From Streptomyces tendae (GTDB lineage: Bacteria > Actinomycetota > Actinomycetes > Streptomycetales > Streptomycetaceae), in NCBI RefSeq assembly GCF_008632955.1, contig NZ_CP043959.1, forward strand, positions 3,720,001 to 3,784,000: a stretch of DNA of 64,000 nucleotides. Reading direction: 5' to 3'. The translations under genes were made by a program, and so were the position numbers. Numbering within the stretch: the first letter of the stretch is position 1; each line of letters opens with the position of its first letter. The notes below the pieces were generated by a model that saw only the letters and a program-made list of their open reading frames with translations, made no database searches and had not been told where the DNA came from. Shown in pieces: positions 15,931-24,435 of the stretch.

Positions 15931-17094
15931 TCACCGGTTGTCCGAAGGTTCCGGTTCCGGCTCGCGCGCCGGGTCCGTGTCCTCCTGCGAGCGCGCGCGG
16001 CGGGACCCGCCCGCCTTCAGACGCTCCAGCGTGCGCGTGAAGTGCTGGAGCGGGGCCGGGGTGCGGGGACGGGGCGGCTGGACCGGGGACGGGGTGGCGG
16101 TGCCTGCCTCGCGGTAGGCCTCCAGGGCCTCGTGGGCGCGTTCGGCGGCCTCGCGGTACAGGTCACGGGACTTCGTCATGGCGTCCAGGGCCTCGGCGTA
16201 CATCGCCACCAGCGCCCGCTCCCGCTCGAGCTCCTCGGCGAGGGTGAGCAGGTGCCAGTCCTCCCGCAGCGCGGTCAGCGCCTCGGCGGCCTCCTCCGGC
16301 AGCTCCCTCGGCAGCGCGTCGTACCGGCTCACCGCGTCGACCAGGTCGACGGGTTCCGTGCCGTCGAGGAACACCGCGCGCACGGCGAACGCGTCCGGCT
16401 CGTACCCCTCGGGCGCCGGACGGCCGGGCAGCACCGCTGCGCCGCCCCTGGGGACCTCCACGTCGAAGTCCCGCAGCGCCCAGTTCGTCACCCGGTACTG
16501 CTGCGGCGTCGCCCGGTGCTCGACCACCCGGTCCCGCAGCCCCGGCGGCAGCCAGTGCGCGAGCGGCACCCGGCCGCGTTCGTCGGTGGTCATCGCCTCG
16601 TGGACGACGACGTGGATGTACCAGGGGTCGCGCGCGCAGTCCCGCAGCAGCCGCCGTACGGCCTTGTCGTCCTCCGGGAGCGGGCTGATCTCCCCAGGGC
16701 GCAGGCCGCTCGCCGGGTCGTGGCTCCCGCCGGCGTCCGGCTCCGGGGGCCAGAACATGGCGACGGGGGACGGCCAGGAGCGGTCCCGGGGGCGCTCCGC
16801 CTCCGCGACCAGCAGCCAGTCGCGGCCCTTGCCCGTGGCGGGTGTGAGACTCAGCCGGGCGCGGACCGTGACTCCGTCCCCGACCCGCGTCCGGGACTCG
16901 AAGACCAGGTCGGGCTTGGTGTCGTCCGCCGGGAGCTCCAGGAAGTCGTCGATGTCCCCGGAGTCCTTGAGTGCGGAGAGACTGCTGCGGAGTGTCTCCT
17001 CGGCCCGCTCTCCGACGTATCGGCCGCGGGTCGCCCAGACGGTGGGAGGGATGGTGGGGCGGGCTGTGGCAGAGATCGGCATGGGTCCAGTCAT
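15931..17094 (-). CDS. Conserved hypothetical cytoplasmic protein (387 aa)
   Basis: 387 residues, no signal peptide or membrane helix. The first two thirds are an alpha/beta domain (PTVWATRGRYVGERAEETLRS, DWLLVAEAERPRDRSWPSP, WYIHVVVHEAMTTDERGRVP). The last third is charged and helical (ERERALVAMYAEALDAMTKS), probably coiled coil, ending in an acidic Pro/Glu tail. I do not recognise a named family, though codon use and length mark it as a real gene. ATG 17094 is taken as start; ATG 17082 (MPISATARPT) is equally possible, and neither has a strong ribosome site. The protein faces the oxidase remnant. Confidence 0.7.
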   Translation of the reverse strand: MTGPMPISATARPTIPPTVWATRGRYVGERAEETLRSSLSALKDSGDIDDFLELPADDTKPDLVFESRTRVGDGVTVRARLSLTPATGKGRDWLLVAEAERPRDRSWPSPVAMFWPPEPDAGGSHDPASGLRPGEISPLPEDDKAVRRLLRDCARDPWYIHVVVHEAMTTDERGRVPLAHWLPPGLRDRVVEHRATPQQYRVTNWALRDFDVEVPRGGAAVLPGRPAPEGYEPDAFAVRAVFLDGTEPVDLVDAVSRYDALPRELPEEAAEALTALREDWHLLTLAEELERERALVAMYAEALDAMTKSRDLYREAAERAHEALEAYREAGTATPSPVQPPRPRTPAPLQHFTRTLERLKAGGSRRARSQEDTDPAREPEPEPSDNR

Positions 17095-17564
17095 CAGCGG
17101 GGGCACGTGCGACTGCCAGTATCGTCGCCCGCGCCCGATGACGGGACGCGGGGTTGCGCCGTACGGCGGCCGGACCCGTCGTGCGCCGCCCGGACGGCCC
17201 ACCACGGGGGCGCGCACGGCCTGCCGCGCGCGGGGTGTGCGCGCCGCGCACACGGTGACGTCCGTTCACCCGTGGTCCCCGGGCGGCGTCGGCACCAGAA
17301 TGACGTTCGCGGGCGGGGCCGGCCCACCATCCGCATCGGGGCGGGTCCCGCCCGTACGGCCGTTCCCGCGTCCGTAGTGTTCCCGGCCCCGTGGGCCTCG
17401 CGTCCCGCCCCGTGCCGGGGCGAAAAGCGGCGACCCTACCAGCGCCCTGGTGGCCCTGTCGCATATTCCACGGGAAAACGCCAAAGCTCTCACCACGGTC
17501 GAGCACACACCGTAGCGTCGACGTCACGTTCGCGGTACAGCCGTGCGAGGGAGGGGGATCCGGC
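17095..17564. other. Intergenic region, divergent promoters
   Basis: This 470-bp gap separates the divergent hypothetical gene and the roadblock operon. I see no gene in it. The last 30 bases include the GGGAGGGGGAT ribosome site of the first roadblock gene. The base composition is ordinary, and no convincing operator was found. Confidence 0.5.
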
Positions 17565-17957
17565 GTGCCCGGAATCGACGAGAGTCTGTTGGAAGCCATG
17601 CGGCTGCCCGGCGCGCGTGGCGCCCTGGTGGTCGACTGGATCAGCGGGCTCGCCCTGGGCGCGGTCGGGGAGGCGCCGGGCGGTGACGTGGAGGCGACGG
17701 CCGCCGAGACCGCCGAACTGGCCCGGCTGGCGATGGAGAGCGGCGCCCTCGCCCCGTCGGGCACCGCCGCGGGAAAGGAACCACCCGTCGAGGACCTGAT
17801 CCTCACCACCGCGGACGCCTTCCACCTGCTGCGGTTCGTCGTCACCACCTTCGACAGCACGGTGTTCGTGTTCTTGTCGTTGGACCGCGCCGACGGCAAT
17901 CTGGCGCTGGCCCGTATCCGGCTGGCCGAGATGGCGGACCGGATGGTGCTCGGATGA
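17565..17957 (+). CDS. Roadblock/LC7-like small protein (first of cluster)
   Basis: 130 residues. The central pattern GALVVDWISGLALGAVGE, then a helix, then VEDLILTTADAFHLLRFV and TVFVFLSLDRADGNLALARIRL fits a roadblock/LC7-type alpha/beta fold; it is clearly a paralogue of the protein encoded at 19383-19757. Roadblock proteins usually act as partners or GAPs of small Ras-like GTPases or as scaffolds. GTG 17565 follows GGGAGGGGGAT. Its ATGA overlap with the next gene shows translational coupling. Confidence 0.75.
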   Translation: MPGIDESLLEAMRLPGARGALVVDWISGLALGAVGEAPGGDVEATAAETAELARLAMESGALAPSGTAAGKEPPVEDLILTTADAFHLLRFVVTTFDSTVFVFLSLDRADGNLALARIRLAEMADRMVLG

Positions 17958-18736
17958 CCGCTGCCGCCGCCCGCACGGACGGATCCGCCCCCGAGCTGCT
18001 GGACACGCTCGCCGCCGACGGGGCCACCGGAGCGCTCACCACCCGGTCCGGCGTCTTCTATCTCGCGGCCGGGCACGTGGTCCACGTCGAGTCCGCCCAC
18101 AGTCCCGACTTCGGCGACCTGCTCACCCGCAGTGGCGCCCTGGCCCCGGCCGGCTGGTGGGAGGCGGTCGAGCGGGCGGGGGCCCGGCAGCGGGTCGGCC
18201 GCCAGCTGGTGGACAGCGGACGCCTCACCACCGGCGCGCTCGAGCTGGCGCACCTGGGGGCCCTCTTCGACGCCGCGTACTTCGCGCTGGCCCACGACGG
18301 CACCGCCCTGCGCTTCCGCCCCGGGGTCGCGCACTGGCTCGGCGCGGTCCGGCCGGTGCCGGTGGCGACCGTGCTGCGCGAGTCGGACCGCCGCCGCGAC
18401 CTGCTGGAGCGGATATGGCCCGACCCGGCCGTCGACACCGCGCCGCTCACCCGGGTGCCCGACGCCGACCCGGCCGCCCTGCCGCCGCGCAGGGGGCGCG
18501 CCCTCGCCCTGGTCGACGGAGGCCGCACCGCCGCCCAGATCGCGTCGGTCCTCGCCCACCGCACCTTCCACATCCTCGTCGAGCTGCGCCGGCTCGCCGC
18601 CGACGGACTGGTCGCCCCCGCACCCCCCGCGCCCGCCCCGCCCGTCCACACCGTCCCCGGCGCGGGCCGCGCCGACTGGGACGAGCCCGACACAGCGCTG
18701 CTGAGACGGCTCCTGGACGCCTTGGAGGCACTGTGA
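17954..18736 (+). CDS. DUF4388 (PatA N-terminal-like) regulatory protein
   Basis: 260 residues. The N-terminal 100 residues (ELLDTLAADGATGALTTRSG, VFYLAAGHVVHVESAHSPDFGDLL) match the DUF4388/PatA-N type sensory domain, found beside roadblock proteins and MglA-like GTPases in signalling clusters. The C-terminal part (LALVDGGRTAAQIASVLAHRTFHILVELRRLAADGLV) looks like a winged helix. It overlaps the preceding roadblock gene by 4 bases (ATGA), and the next gene overlaps or follows directly (GTGATC at its stop). Probably an effector or adaptor within the same complex; molecular role unknown. Confidence 0.7.
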   Translation: MTAAAARTDGSAPELLDTLAADGATGALTTRSGVFYLAAGHVVHVESAHSPDFGDLLTRSGALAPAGWWEAVERAGARQRVGRQLVDSGRLTTGALELAHLGALFDAAYFALAHDGTALRFRPGVAHWLGAVRPVPVATVLRESDRRRDLLERIWPDPAVDTAPLTRVPDADPAALPPRRGRALALVDGGRTAAQIASVLAHRTFHILVELRRLAADGLVAPAPPAPAPPVHTVPGAGRADWDEPDTALLRRLLDALEAL

Positions 18737-18774
18737 TCCGCACGCGCCGGCAGCGTGCCGAAAGGAGACTGCTC

Positions 18775-19299
18775 ATGGCCGTCGAGACCGACGTGCTGGA
18801 CGAACTGCGTCGGCTCCGCACCCGCGTCCCGCGGCTGGCGGGCTCCCTCGCGGCCACGGTCGACGGGCTCGTCCTCGCCCACGACGCACCGGACACCGAA
18901 CCCGAGGGGCTCGCCGCGCTGACCGCCGCCGCGCTCGGCGTCGCCCACCGGATGACGGACGCGGCCGCCCGCGGGGAGTTCCGTGAACTCCTGGTCCGCG
19001 GCAGCCTCGGCTACATCGCCACCTACGCGGCCGGCACCACCGCCGTGCTCACCCTCCTCGCCGACGACCGGGTCAACGTGGGCCGCCTGCACCTGGAGGG
19101 CCGGCGCAGCGGCGCCCGCATCGCGGAACTGGTGGACACCGCCATCGGTCCCGGCGGCGGCCGGCACGCCGACCGGCCCGCGACCCGGGAGGGCGCCGGC
19201 GCCCCGGACGCCACGGACCGGGCCCGGCCCATCGGCACCCTCCCCGTACGGACCCCGCAACGTCCCACCCACCGGCCCCGGCCCCAGACCGGCGGCTGA
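18775..19299 (+). CDS. Roadblock/LC7 domain protein (second of cluster)
   Basis: 174 residues. Residues 1-115 form a roadblock domain: helix LDELRRLRTRVPRLAGSLAATVDGLVLAHDA, then LAALTAAALGVAHRMTDAA, GEFRELLVRGSLGYIATYAAG, TTAVLTLLADDRVNVGRLHLE. The remaining 60 residues are a disordered Pro/Arg tail. ATG 18775 has AAAGGAG eight bases upstream; an alternative GTG 18733 overlapping the previous stop would add 14 basic residues. This one is of the conservon CvnB-like type, distinct from the pair at 17565 and 19383. Confidence 0.8.
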   Translation: MAVETDVLDELRRLRTRVPRLAGSLAATVDGLVLAHDAPDTEPEGLAALTAAALGVAHRMTDAAARGEFRELLVRGSLGYIATYAAGTTAVLTLLADDRVNVGRLHLEGRRSGARIAELVDTAIGPGGGRHADRPATREGAGAPDATDRARPIGTLPVRTPQRPTHRPRPQTGG

Positions 19300-19382
19300 C
19301 CCCGTACCTCACTTCCGGCCGGACGCCCGTCCGAGCGGCGCCGGCCCGCACCACCCTTCATGATCCGGAAAGGACACCACTC

Positions 19383-19757
19383 ATGGCCAACACCGAGACC
19401 GCGCTCAAGGAATGCCTCAGCTCCATCGACGGCGCGACGGCCGCCGCGCTCGTCGACTACACCAGCGGCATGGCCCTCGGCACCCTGGGCGGCGGCAAGG
19501 ACCTCAACCTGGAGGTCGCCGCCGCCGGCAACACCGACGTGGTGCGGTCCAAGCTGCGCACCATGGAACTGCTGGGGCTGAAGGAGGAGATCGAGGACAT
19601 CCTGATCACCCTCAACAGCCAGTACCACCTGATCCGCCTGCTCAAGGGGCGCGGCGGCAACGGCCTGTTCCTGTACCTCGTGCTGGACGCCGCCCGCGCC
19701 AACCTGGCGATGGCGCGCCACCAGCTGCGCCGGATCGAGAACGAACTGGAGGTCTGA
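19383..19757 (+). CDS. Roadblock/LC7-like small protein (third of cluster)
   Basis: 124 residues, paralogous to the 17565 gene: GATAAALVDYTSGMALGTLG, a central helix KLRTMELLGLKEEIEDILITL, then YHLIRLLKGRGGNGLFLYLVL and a final helix ANLAMARHQLRRIENEL. Compared with its paralogue it has fewer acidic insertions and keeps the glycine-rich turn. ATG 19383 is preceded by CGGAAAGGA. It is the last gene of the cluster, followed ten bases later by a 20-bp-stem terminator, so the downstream histidine kinase is a separate transcription unit. Confidence 0.75.
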   Translation: MANTETALKECLSSIDGATAAALVDYTSGMALGTLGGGKDLNLEVAAAGNTDVVRSKLRTMELLGLKEEIEDILITLNSQYHLIRLLKGRGGNGLFLYLVLDAARANLAMARHQLRRIENELEV

Positions 19758-19767
19758 GCCCTCACCC

Positions 19768-19812
19768 GTCCGTGGCCCCGCGCACCGCACACCGGTGCGC
19801 GGGGCCACGGAC
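19768..19812 (+). terminator. Hairpin terminator after roadblock cluster
   Basis: Arms 19768-19787 and 19793-19812 are exactly complementary (20 bp), loop CACAC. Confidence 0.85.
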
Positions 19813-20016
19813 GTCGCGGGGCCGCCCGGGTCCGGTTCCGGGAACCCCGCACCGCGTCCGGCGGAACGGCGGCGCGGAAGGGCTCCGTCCGGTGGTCCCC
19901 GCCGGTCGTGCGGCCCGCCTGATGCCGTACCGTCACGTTTATCGGACCGTTACCGACGGCCGCCCGGGAGGACGCCGGCCGGGCGGTACCGGAGTGCGGG
20001 GACAGGAGGCACACGG

Positions 20017-21765
20017 GTGACAGACGCCGGGCGGGACACGGCCCCGGATCGGGACGAGGACGCGCGCCCACGGCTGCCGCAGCTCAGGCTGGACGAACTG
20101 CTGGAGGAACTGCAGGCCCGCATCGACGCGGCCCGCGGCACCCGCGACCGGGTGCACAGTCTCCTCGAAGCGGTCCTCTCCGTCGGACGGGAACTCGACC
20201 TCGAACAGGCCCTGCACAGCATCGTGGAGGCCGCCGCGGCGCTCGTGGACGCCCGTTACGCCGCCCTCGGGGTGATCGGCCCGGACGGCACGCGGCTGTC
20301 CGCCTTCCACACCGTCGGCGTCAGCGACGAGGAGATCGCCCGCATCGGCCACTACCCGGAGGGCCACGGCATCCTCGGCGAGCTGATCCGCCATCCCGAG
20401 CCGCTGCGGATACCCAAACTCTCCGATCACCCCGCCTCCTACGGCTTCCCGCCGCACCACCCGCCGATGAACACCTTCCTCGGCGTCCCGATCCGCGTGC
20501 GTGACCAGGTCTTCGGCAACCTGTACCTGACCGAGAAGCGCGGCGGTCAGCAGTTCGACGAGGAGGACGAGTCCGTCCTGTCGACCCTCGCGGTCGCCGC
20601 CGGGGTCGCCATCGACAACGCCCGACTCTACGAGGAATCCCGGCTGCGGGAGCGCTGGCTGCAGGCCAACGCCGAGATCACCCACGGCCTGATGTCCGGC
20701 AGTGAACGCGGCACGGCCCTGCTGCTGGTCGCCGAGCGGGCCCGCGAGATCACCGGCGCATCCCTCGCCGTGGTGGCGGTGCCCATGGCCGGCACCGACT
20801 CGCTCACCGTGGAGCTGGCCGTCGGACAGGACGCGGCGACCCACCGCGGCCTGGTCGTGCCGGTCGAGGGCAGTCTGCTCGGCCGGGCCTTCGCCGGCGC
20901 CGCGCCCGTCACCTCGCGGGACATCGGCCACGACGAACGTGTCTTCCAGGGCCCGCAGAGCTTCACCGGCCTCGGCCCCGCCGTCGCGGTGCCGATCGGT
21001 TCCGGTGACGGCGTGCGCGGCATCCTGCTGCTGGTCCGCGCCGGCGGCGGCCACGTCTTCACGGACAAGGAGATCGAGCCGCTGCGCGGCTTCGCCGCCC
21101 AGGCCGCGGTGGCGATGGAGCTGGCCGAGCGCCGCCAGGACGCGGAACAGATCGCCGTGCTCGAGGACCGCGACCGCATCGCGCGCGACCTGCACGACCT
21201 GGCCATCCAGCGGCTGTTCGCCACCGGCATGACGCTGCAGAGCGCCGGCCGGTTCATCGACCACAAGGAGGCCTCCGAGCGGGTGTTGCGGGCCGTCGAC
21301 GACCTCGACGAGACCATCAAGATCATCCGCTCGACCATCTTCGGGCTGCGATCCCGCGCGTCCACCGGCGGCGCCGGGACCGGGCTGCGTGCCCGCGTCG
21401 TCCGGCTGGTGGGCGAGGCCGCGCCGCTGCTGGGTTTCGCGCCGAGCGTGCGCATGGAGGGCCTGATCGACACCCACGTCTCCAAGGAGGCCGCCGACCA
21501 CCTGGTGGCCGTGCTCTCCGAGGCGCTGACCAACGTCGCCCGGCACGCCGGCGCGAGCCGCGTCCAGGTGGCCCTGGAGACCGACGGACGCGAGGTACGG
21601 CTGACCGTGACGGACGACGGCGTGGGCCTGCCGCCCGGGGGCCGCCGCAGCGGACTGCGCAACATGGCCGAGCGCGCCGGGCAGCTGGGCGGCGCCTTCG
21701 ATGTCACGGGCACCCCCGGCGCAGGCACCACCCTGGTGTGGCGGGTCCCCGTGGGCGAGCAGTAG
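20017..21765 (+). CDS. DevS/DosS-type GAF sensor histidine kinase
   Basis: 582 residues: a short helical N-terminus, two GAF domains (about 60-210 and 225-370) and a HisKA_3/HATPase core. The first GAF carries GFPPHHPPMNTFLGVP. In mycobacterial DosS/DevS the heme-ligating His lies just before PPM, corresponding to His148 here. The phosphoacceptor is His393 (DRIARDLHDLAIQRLF) and the ATP lid has DDGVGLPPGG. It may therefore be a heme-based O2/NO/redox sensor. GTG 20017 follows GACAGGAGGC. No response regulator gene is adjacent, so it is an orphan kinase here; its partner must be elsewhere. Confidence 0.88.
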   Translation: MTDAGRDTAPDRDEDARPRLPQLRLDELLEELQARIDAARGTRDRVHSLLEAVLSVGRELDLEQALHSIVEAAAALVDARYAALGVIGPDGTRLSAFHTVGVSDEEIARIGHYPEGHGILGELIRHPEPLRIPKLSDHPASYGFPPHHPPMNTFLGVPIRVRDQVFGNLYLTEKRGGQQFDEEDESVLSTLAVAAGVAIDNARLYEESRLRERWLQANAEITHGLMSGSERGTALLLVAERAREITGASLAVVAVPMAGTDSLTVELAVGQDAATHRGLVVPVEGSLLGRAFAGAAPVTSRDIGHDERVFQGPQSFTGLGPAVAVPIGSGDGVRGILLLVRAGGGHVFTDKEIEPLRGFAAQAAVAMELAERRQDAEQIAVLEDRDRIARDLHDLAIQRLFATGMTLQSAGRFIDHKEASERVLRAVDDLDETIKIIRSTIFGLRSRASTGGAGTGLRARVVRLVGEAAPLLGFAPSVRMEGLIDTHVSKEAADHLVAVLSEALTNVARHAGASRVQVALETDGREVRLTVTDDGVGLPPGGRRSGLRNMAERAGQLGGAFDVTGTPGAGTTLVWRVPVGEQ

Positions 21766-21969
21766 CCGCTCGGTCGGCGGTGTGTGTCCGGGAGCGGCGG
21801 GGGGTACTCGGTGTGCCGTCCCGGCCACGGCGGGGTCACCCGGGCCGCGGCCGGCAGGACGCGCCGCCGGTGACGGCGCCGGACCGGACCGCTGCGGCAC
21901 CGCACCCGGCGTCCCCGTACGGGACATCCGGCACCGTGCGCGGCGGACGTCGGCGGGAGGAGCGGCGCA

Positions 21970-24342
21970 GTGACCGGCTGGACCTGGGAGTACGAGGGCT
22001 ACGCCCCGGCCGACGAGCGGCTGCGGGAGTCGCTGTGCACCCTGGGCAACGGCTACATCGCCACCCGCGGCGCCCTCGCCGAGTGCTCCGCCGACGAGAC
22101 GCACTACCCGGGCACCTACGCGGCCGGCATCTACAACCGGCTCGCCTCCGCCGTCGGTGGCCGCCAGGTCGAGAACGAGGACGTCGTCAACCTGCCCAAC
22201 TGGCTCCCCCTGCGCTTCCGGCTGCCCGGCGCCGACTGGCTGACCCCCGACACCGCGGCCGTCGCCGACCACGCCGTGACCCTGCACCTGTCCTCCGGAC
22301 TGATGGAACGCCGCACCCGGTACGGACTCGGGTCCGGACGCGCCCTCCTGGTACGGCAGCTGCGGTTCGTGCACATGGCCGACCCCCATCTCGCGGGCCT
22401 GCGCACCGAGTTCACCGCCGAGGGGTTCACCGGTCCGCTCGAGGTGGAGGCGGCGCTCGACGGAGGCGTCACCAACGCCGGAGTACGGCGCTACGCCGAC
22501 CTCGACGGACGCCACCTCACCCATGTACTCACCGGGACCTCGCCGGGGGACACCGTGTGGCTGCGCTGCCGCACCCGCACCTCCGACATCCGCGTCGCCC
22601 TCGCCGCCCGGCTGACCTCGCCGGCGGCCGTCTCGGTCCGGCACGACCGGCCCCGGGCGGTGCAGACGACACGGCTGGACCTGGCGCCCGGGCGGACCCT
22701 CACCGTGGACAAGGTCGTCGCCCTGCACACCTCCCACGACCCCGCGATCAGCGACCCGCTGCACGCCGCCGTCGACCGGGTGAGCCGGGCCGCCGGCTTC
22801 GACGACCTGCTGGCACCCCATCTGACGGCCTGGCGGCAGCTGTGGCGCCGCTCGGAACCGGACGTGCCCGACGAGGCGGGCCGCATCCTGCGGCTGCACC
22901 TCTTCCACGTGCTGCAGACCCTCTCCCCGCACACCGCCGACCTGGACGTGGGGGTGCCCGCCAGGGGCCTGCACGGGGAGGCGTACCGCGGGCACGTCTT
23001 CTGGGACGAGCTGTTCGTCCTGCCCTACCTCAACCTGCACTTCCCGGAGGTCTCCCGGGCACTGCTGCACTACCGCCACCGGCGCCTGGAACGCGCCCGC
23101 ACCGCCGCGCACGACGCCGGAGGGCGCGGCGCGATGTACCCGTGGCAGAGCGGCAGCGACGGCCGTGAGGAGACCCAGCAGCTGCACCTCAACCCCCGTT
23201 CGGGGCGCTGGCTGCCGGACCACTCGCACCTTCAGCACCACGTGGGCTCGGCGATCGCGTACAACGTGTGGCAGTACTGCGAGGCCGCGGGAGACGAGGA
23301 GTTCCTGCACACCAAGGGCGCCGAGATGCTGCTGCAGATCTCCCGCTTCTGGGCCGGCTGGGCGGCCTTCGACGACCACCTGGGCCGGTACCGGATCAAA
23401 GGCGTGGTGGGGCCCGACGAGTACCACGAGGCATACCCGGACGCCCCCGAACCGGGCCTGGACGACAACGCCTACACCAACGTCACGGCCGCCTGGGTGC
23501 TCACCCGCACCCTGGAGGTGCTGCGCGCCCTGCCCGAGCCGCGGCGCCGCGAGCTGGCCGAGCGCACCGGGCTGGACACGGCGGAGCTGGAGGAGTGGGA
23601 AGAGGTCTCGCACACCCTCCACGTCCCCTTCCACGACGGGGTCATCAGCCAGTTCGAGGGGTACGGCGAACTCGCCGAGCTGGACTGGCGGGGCTACCGG
23701 CACCGGTACGGCGACATCCGGCGGCTGGACCGGATCCTGGAGGCCGAGGGCGACAGCGTCAACCGCTACCAGGCGTCCAAGCAGGCCGACGTCCTCATGC
23801 TGGGCTACCTGTTCTCACCCGCCGAGCTGCAGGGCGTCTTCCGCCGGCTGGGACTGGACCTGGACGCACGGACCTGGCGGCGCACGGTGGACCACTACCT
23901 GCACCGCACCAGCCACGGCTCCACCCTCAGCGGCCTGGTACACGGCTGGGTCCTCGCCCGGGCCCGCCGCGCGGACGCCTGGAAGTTCTGCCAGGAGGCC
24001 CTGCAGTCCGACATCGCCGACATCCAGGGCGGCACCACGGGCGAGGGCATCCACCTCGGCGCCATGGCCGGCACCCTCGACCTGGTCCAGCGCGGACTGG
24101 CCGGCCTGGAGACCCGCGGCGGAGCCCTGTGGCTCGACCCCGTGCCCCTGCCGGAGCTGTCCTCCTACGGCTTCACCGTGCGCTACCACGGTCACTGGGG
24201 CGTGCGCCTGCGGCTGCGGAGGGAACTGCTGGAGATCACCGTGCCCTCGTCGGGCCGCTCCCCGATCGAGGTGCATCTGCCGGAGCACCGCGTGGTGCGC
24301 GTCGAGCCGGGCGAGACGGCCCGGCTGACCCTGCCGGACTGA
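21970..24342 (+). CDS. Glycoside hydrolase family 65 phosphorylase/hydrolase (complete)
   Basis: 790 residues of the trehalose/maltose/kojibiose phosphorylase family: N-terminal beta-sandwich (residues 1-270, LGNGYIATRGAL), linker helices, (alpha/alpha)6 barrel (FWDELFVLPYLN, YPWQSGSDGREE, HVGSAIAYNVWQY) and a C-terminal jelly-roll. The catalytic acid lies in KGVVGPDEYHE, followed by DDNAYTN. The phosphate loop is in the THTSHGSTLSG-like segment, here HRTSHGSTLSG, which keeps the His-Gly-Ser found in phosphorylases. GTG 21970 has GGGAGGAG upstream. It is the second GH65 of the window. No beta-phosphoglucomutase gene is adjacent in this window. Confidence 0.92.
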   Translation: MTGWTWEYEGYAPADERLRESLCTLGNGYIATRGALAECSADETHYPGTYAAGIYNRLASAVGGRQVENEDVVNLPNWLPLRFRLPGADWLTPDTAAVADHAVTLHLSSGLMERRTRYGLGSGRALLVRQLRFVHMADPHLAGLRTEFTAEGFTGPLEVEAALDGGVTNAGVRRYADLDGRHLTHVLTGTSPGDTVWLRCRTRTSDIRVALAARLTSPAAVSVRHDRPRAVQTTRLDLAPGRTLTVDKVVALHTSHDPAISDPLHAAVDRVSRAAGFDDLLAPHLTAWRQLWRRSEPDVPDEAGRILRLHLFHVLQTLSPHTADLDVGVPARGLHGEAYRGHVFWDELFVLPYLNLHFPEVSRALLHYRHRRLERARTAAHDAGGRGAMYPWQSGSDGREETQQLHLNPRSGRWLPDHSHLQHHVGSAIAYNVWQYCEAAGDEEFLHTKGAEMLLQISRFWAGWAAFDDHLGRYRIKGVVGPDEYHEAYPDAPEPGLDDNAYTNVTAAWVLTRTLEVLRALPEPRRRELAERTGLDTAELEEWEEVSHTLHVPFHDGVISQFEGYGELAELDWRGYRHRYGDIRRLDRILEAEGDSVNRYQASKQADVLMLGYLFSPAELQGVFRRLGLDLDARTWRRTVDHYLHRTSHGSTLSGLVHGWVLARARRADAWKFCQEALQSDIADIQGGTTGEGIHLGAMAGTLDLVQRGLAGLETRGGALWLDPVPLPELSSYGFTVRYHGHWGVRLRLRRELLEITVPSSGRSPIEVHLPEHRVVRVEPGETARLTLPD

Positions 24343-24367
24343 GCCGCCCCGGCGCCGGAACGGGAAG

Positions 24368-24412
24368 ACGCCGGGTGTCCGGCCGGCATGACACCGGCCG
24401 GACACCCGGCGT
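24368..24412. terminator. Bidirectional hairpin terminator
   Basis: Arms 24368-24386 and 24394-24412 are exactly complementary (19 bp) with loop CATGACA. It lies between the convergent GH65 and ferredoxin reductase genes. Confidence 0.85.
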
Positions 24413-24435
24413 ACGGGTCCTCGCGGGCTCCCGGG

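Noticed and set aside
19939..23703. A 1254-codon open frame on the minus strand
   Set aside because: It is the antisense shadow of the kinase and GH65 genes, which have clear domains; it is low complexity with no motif.
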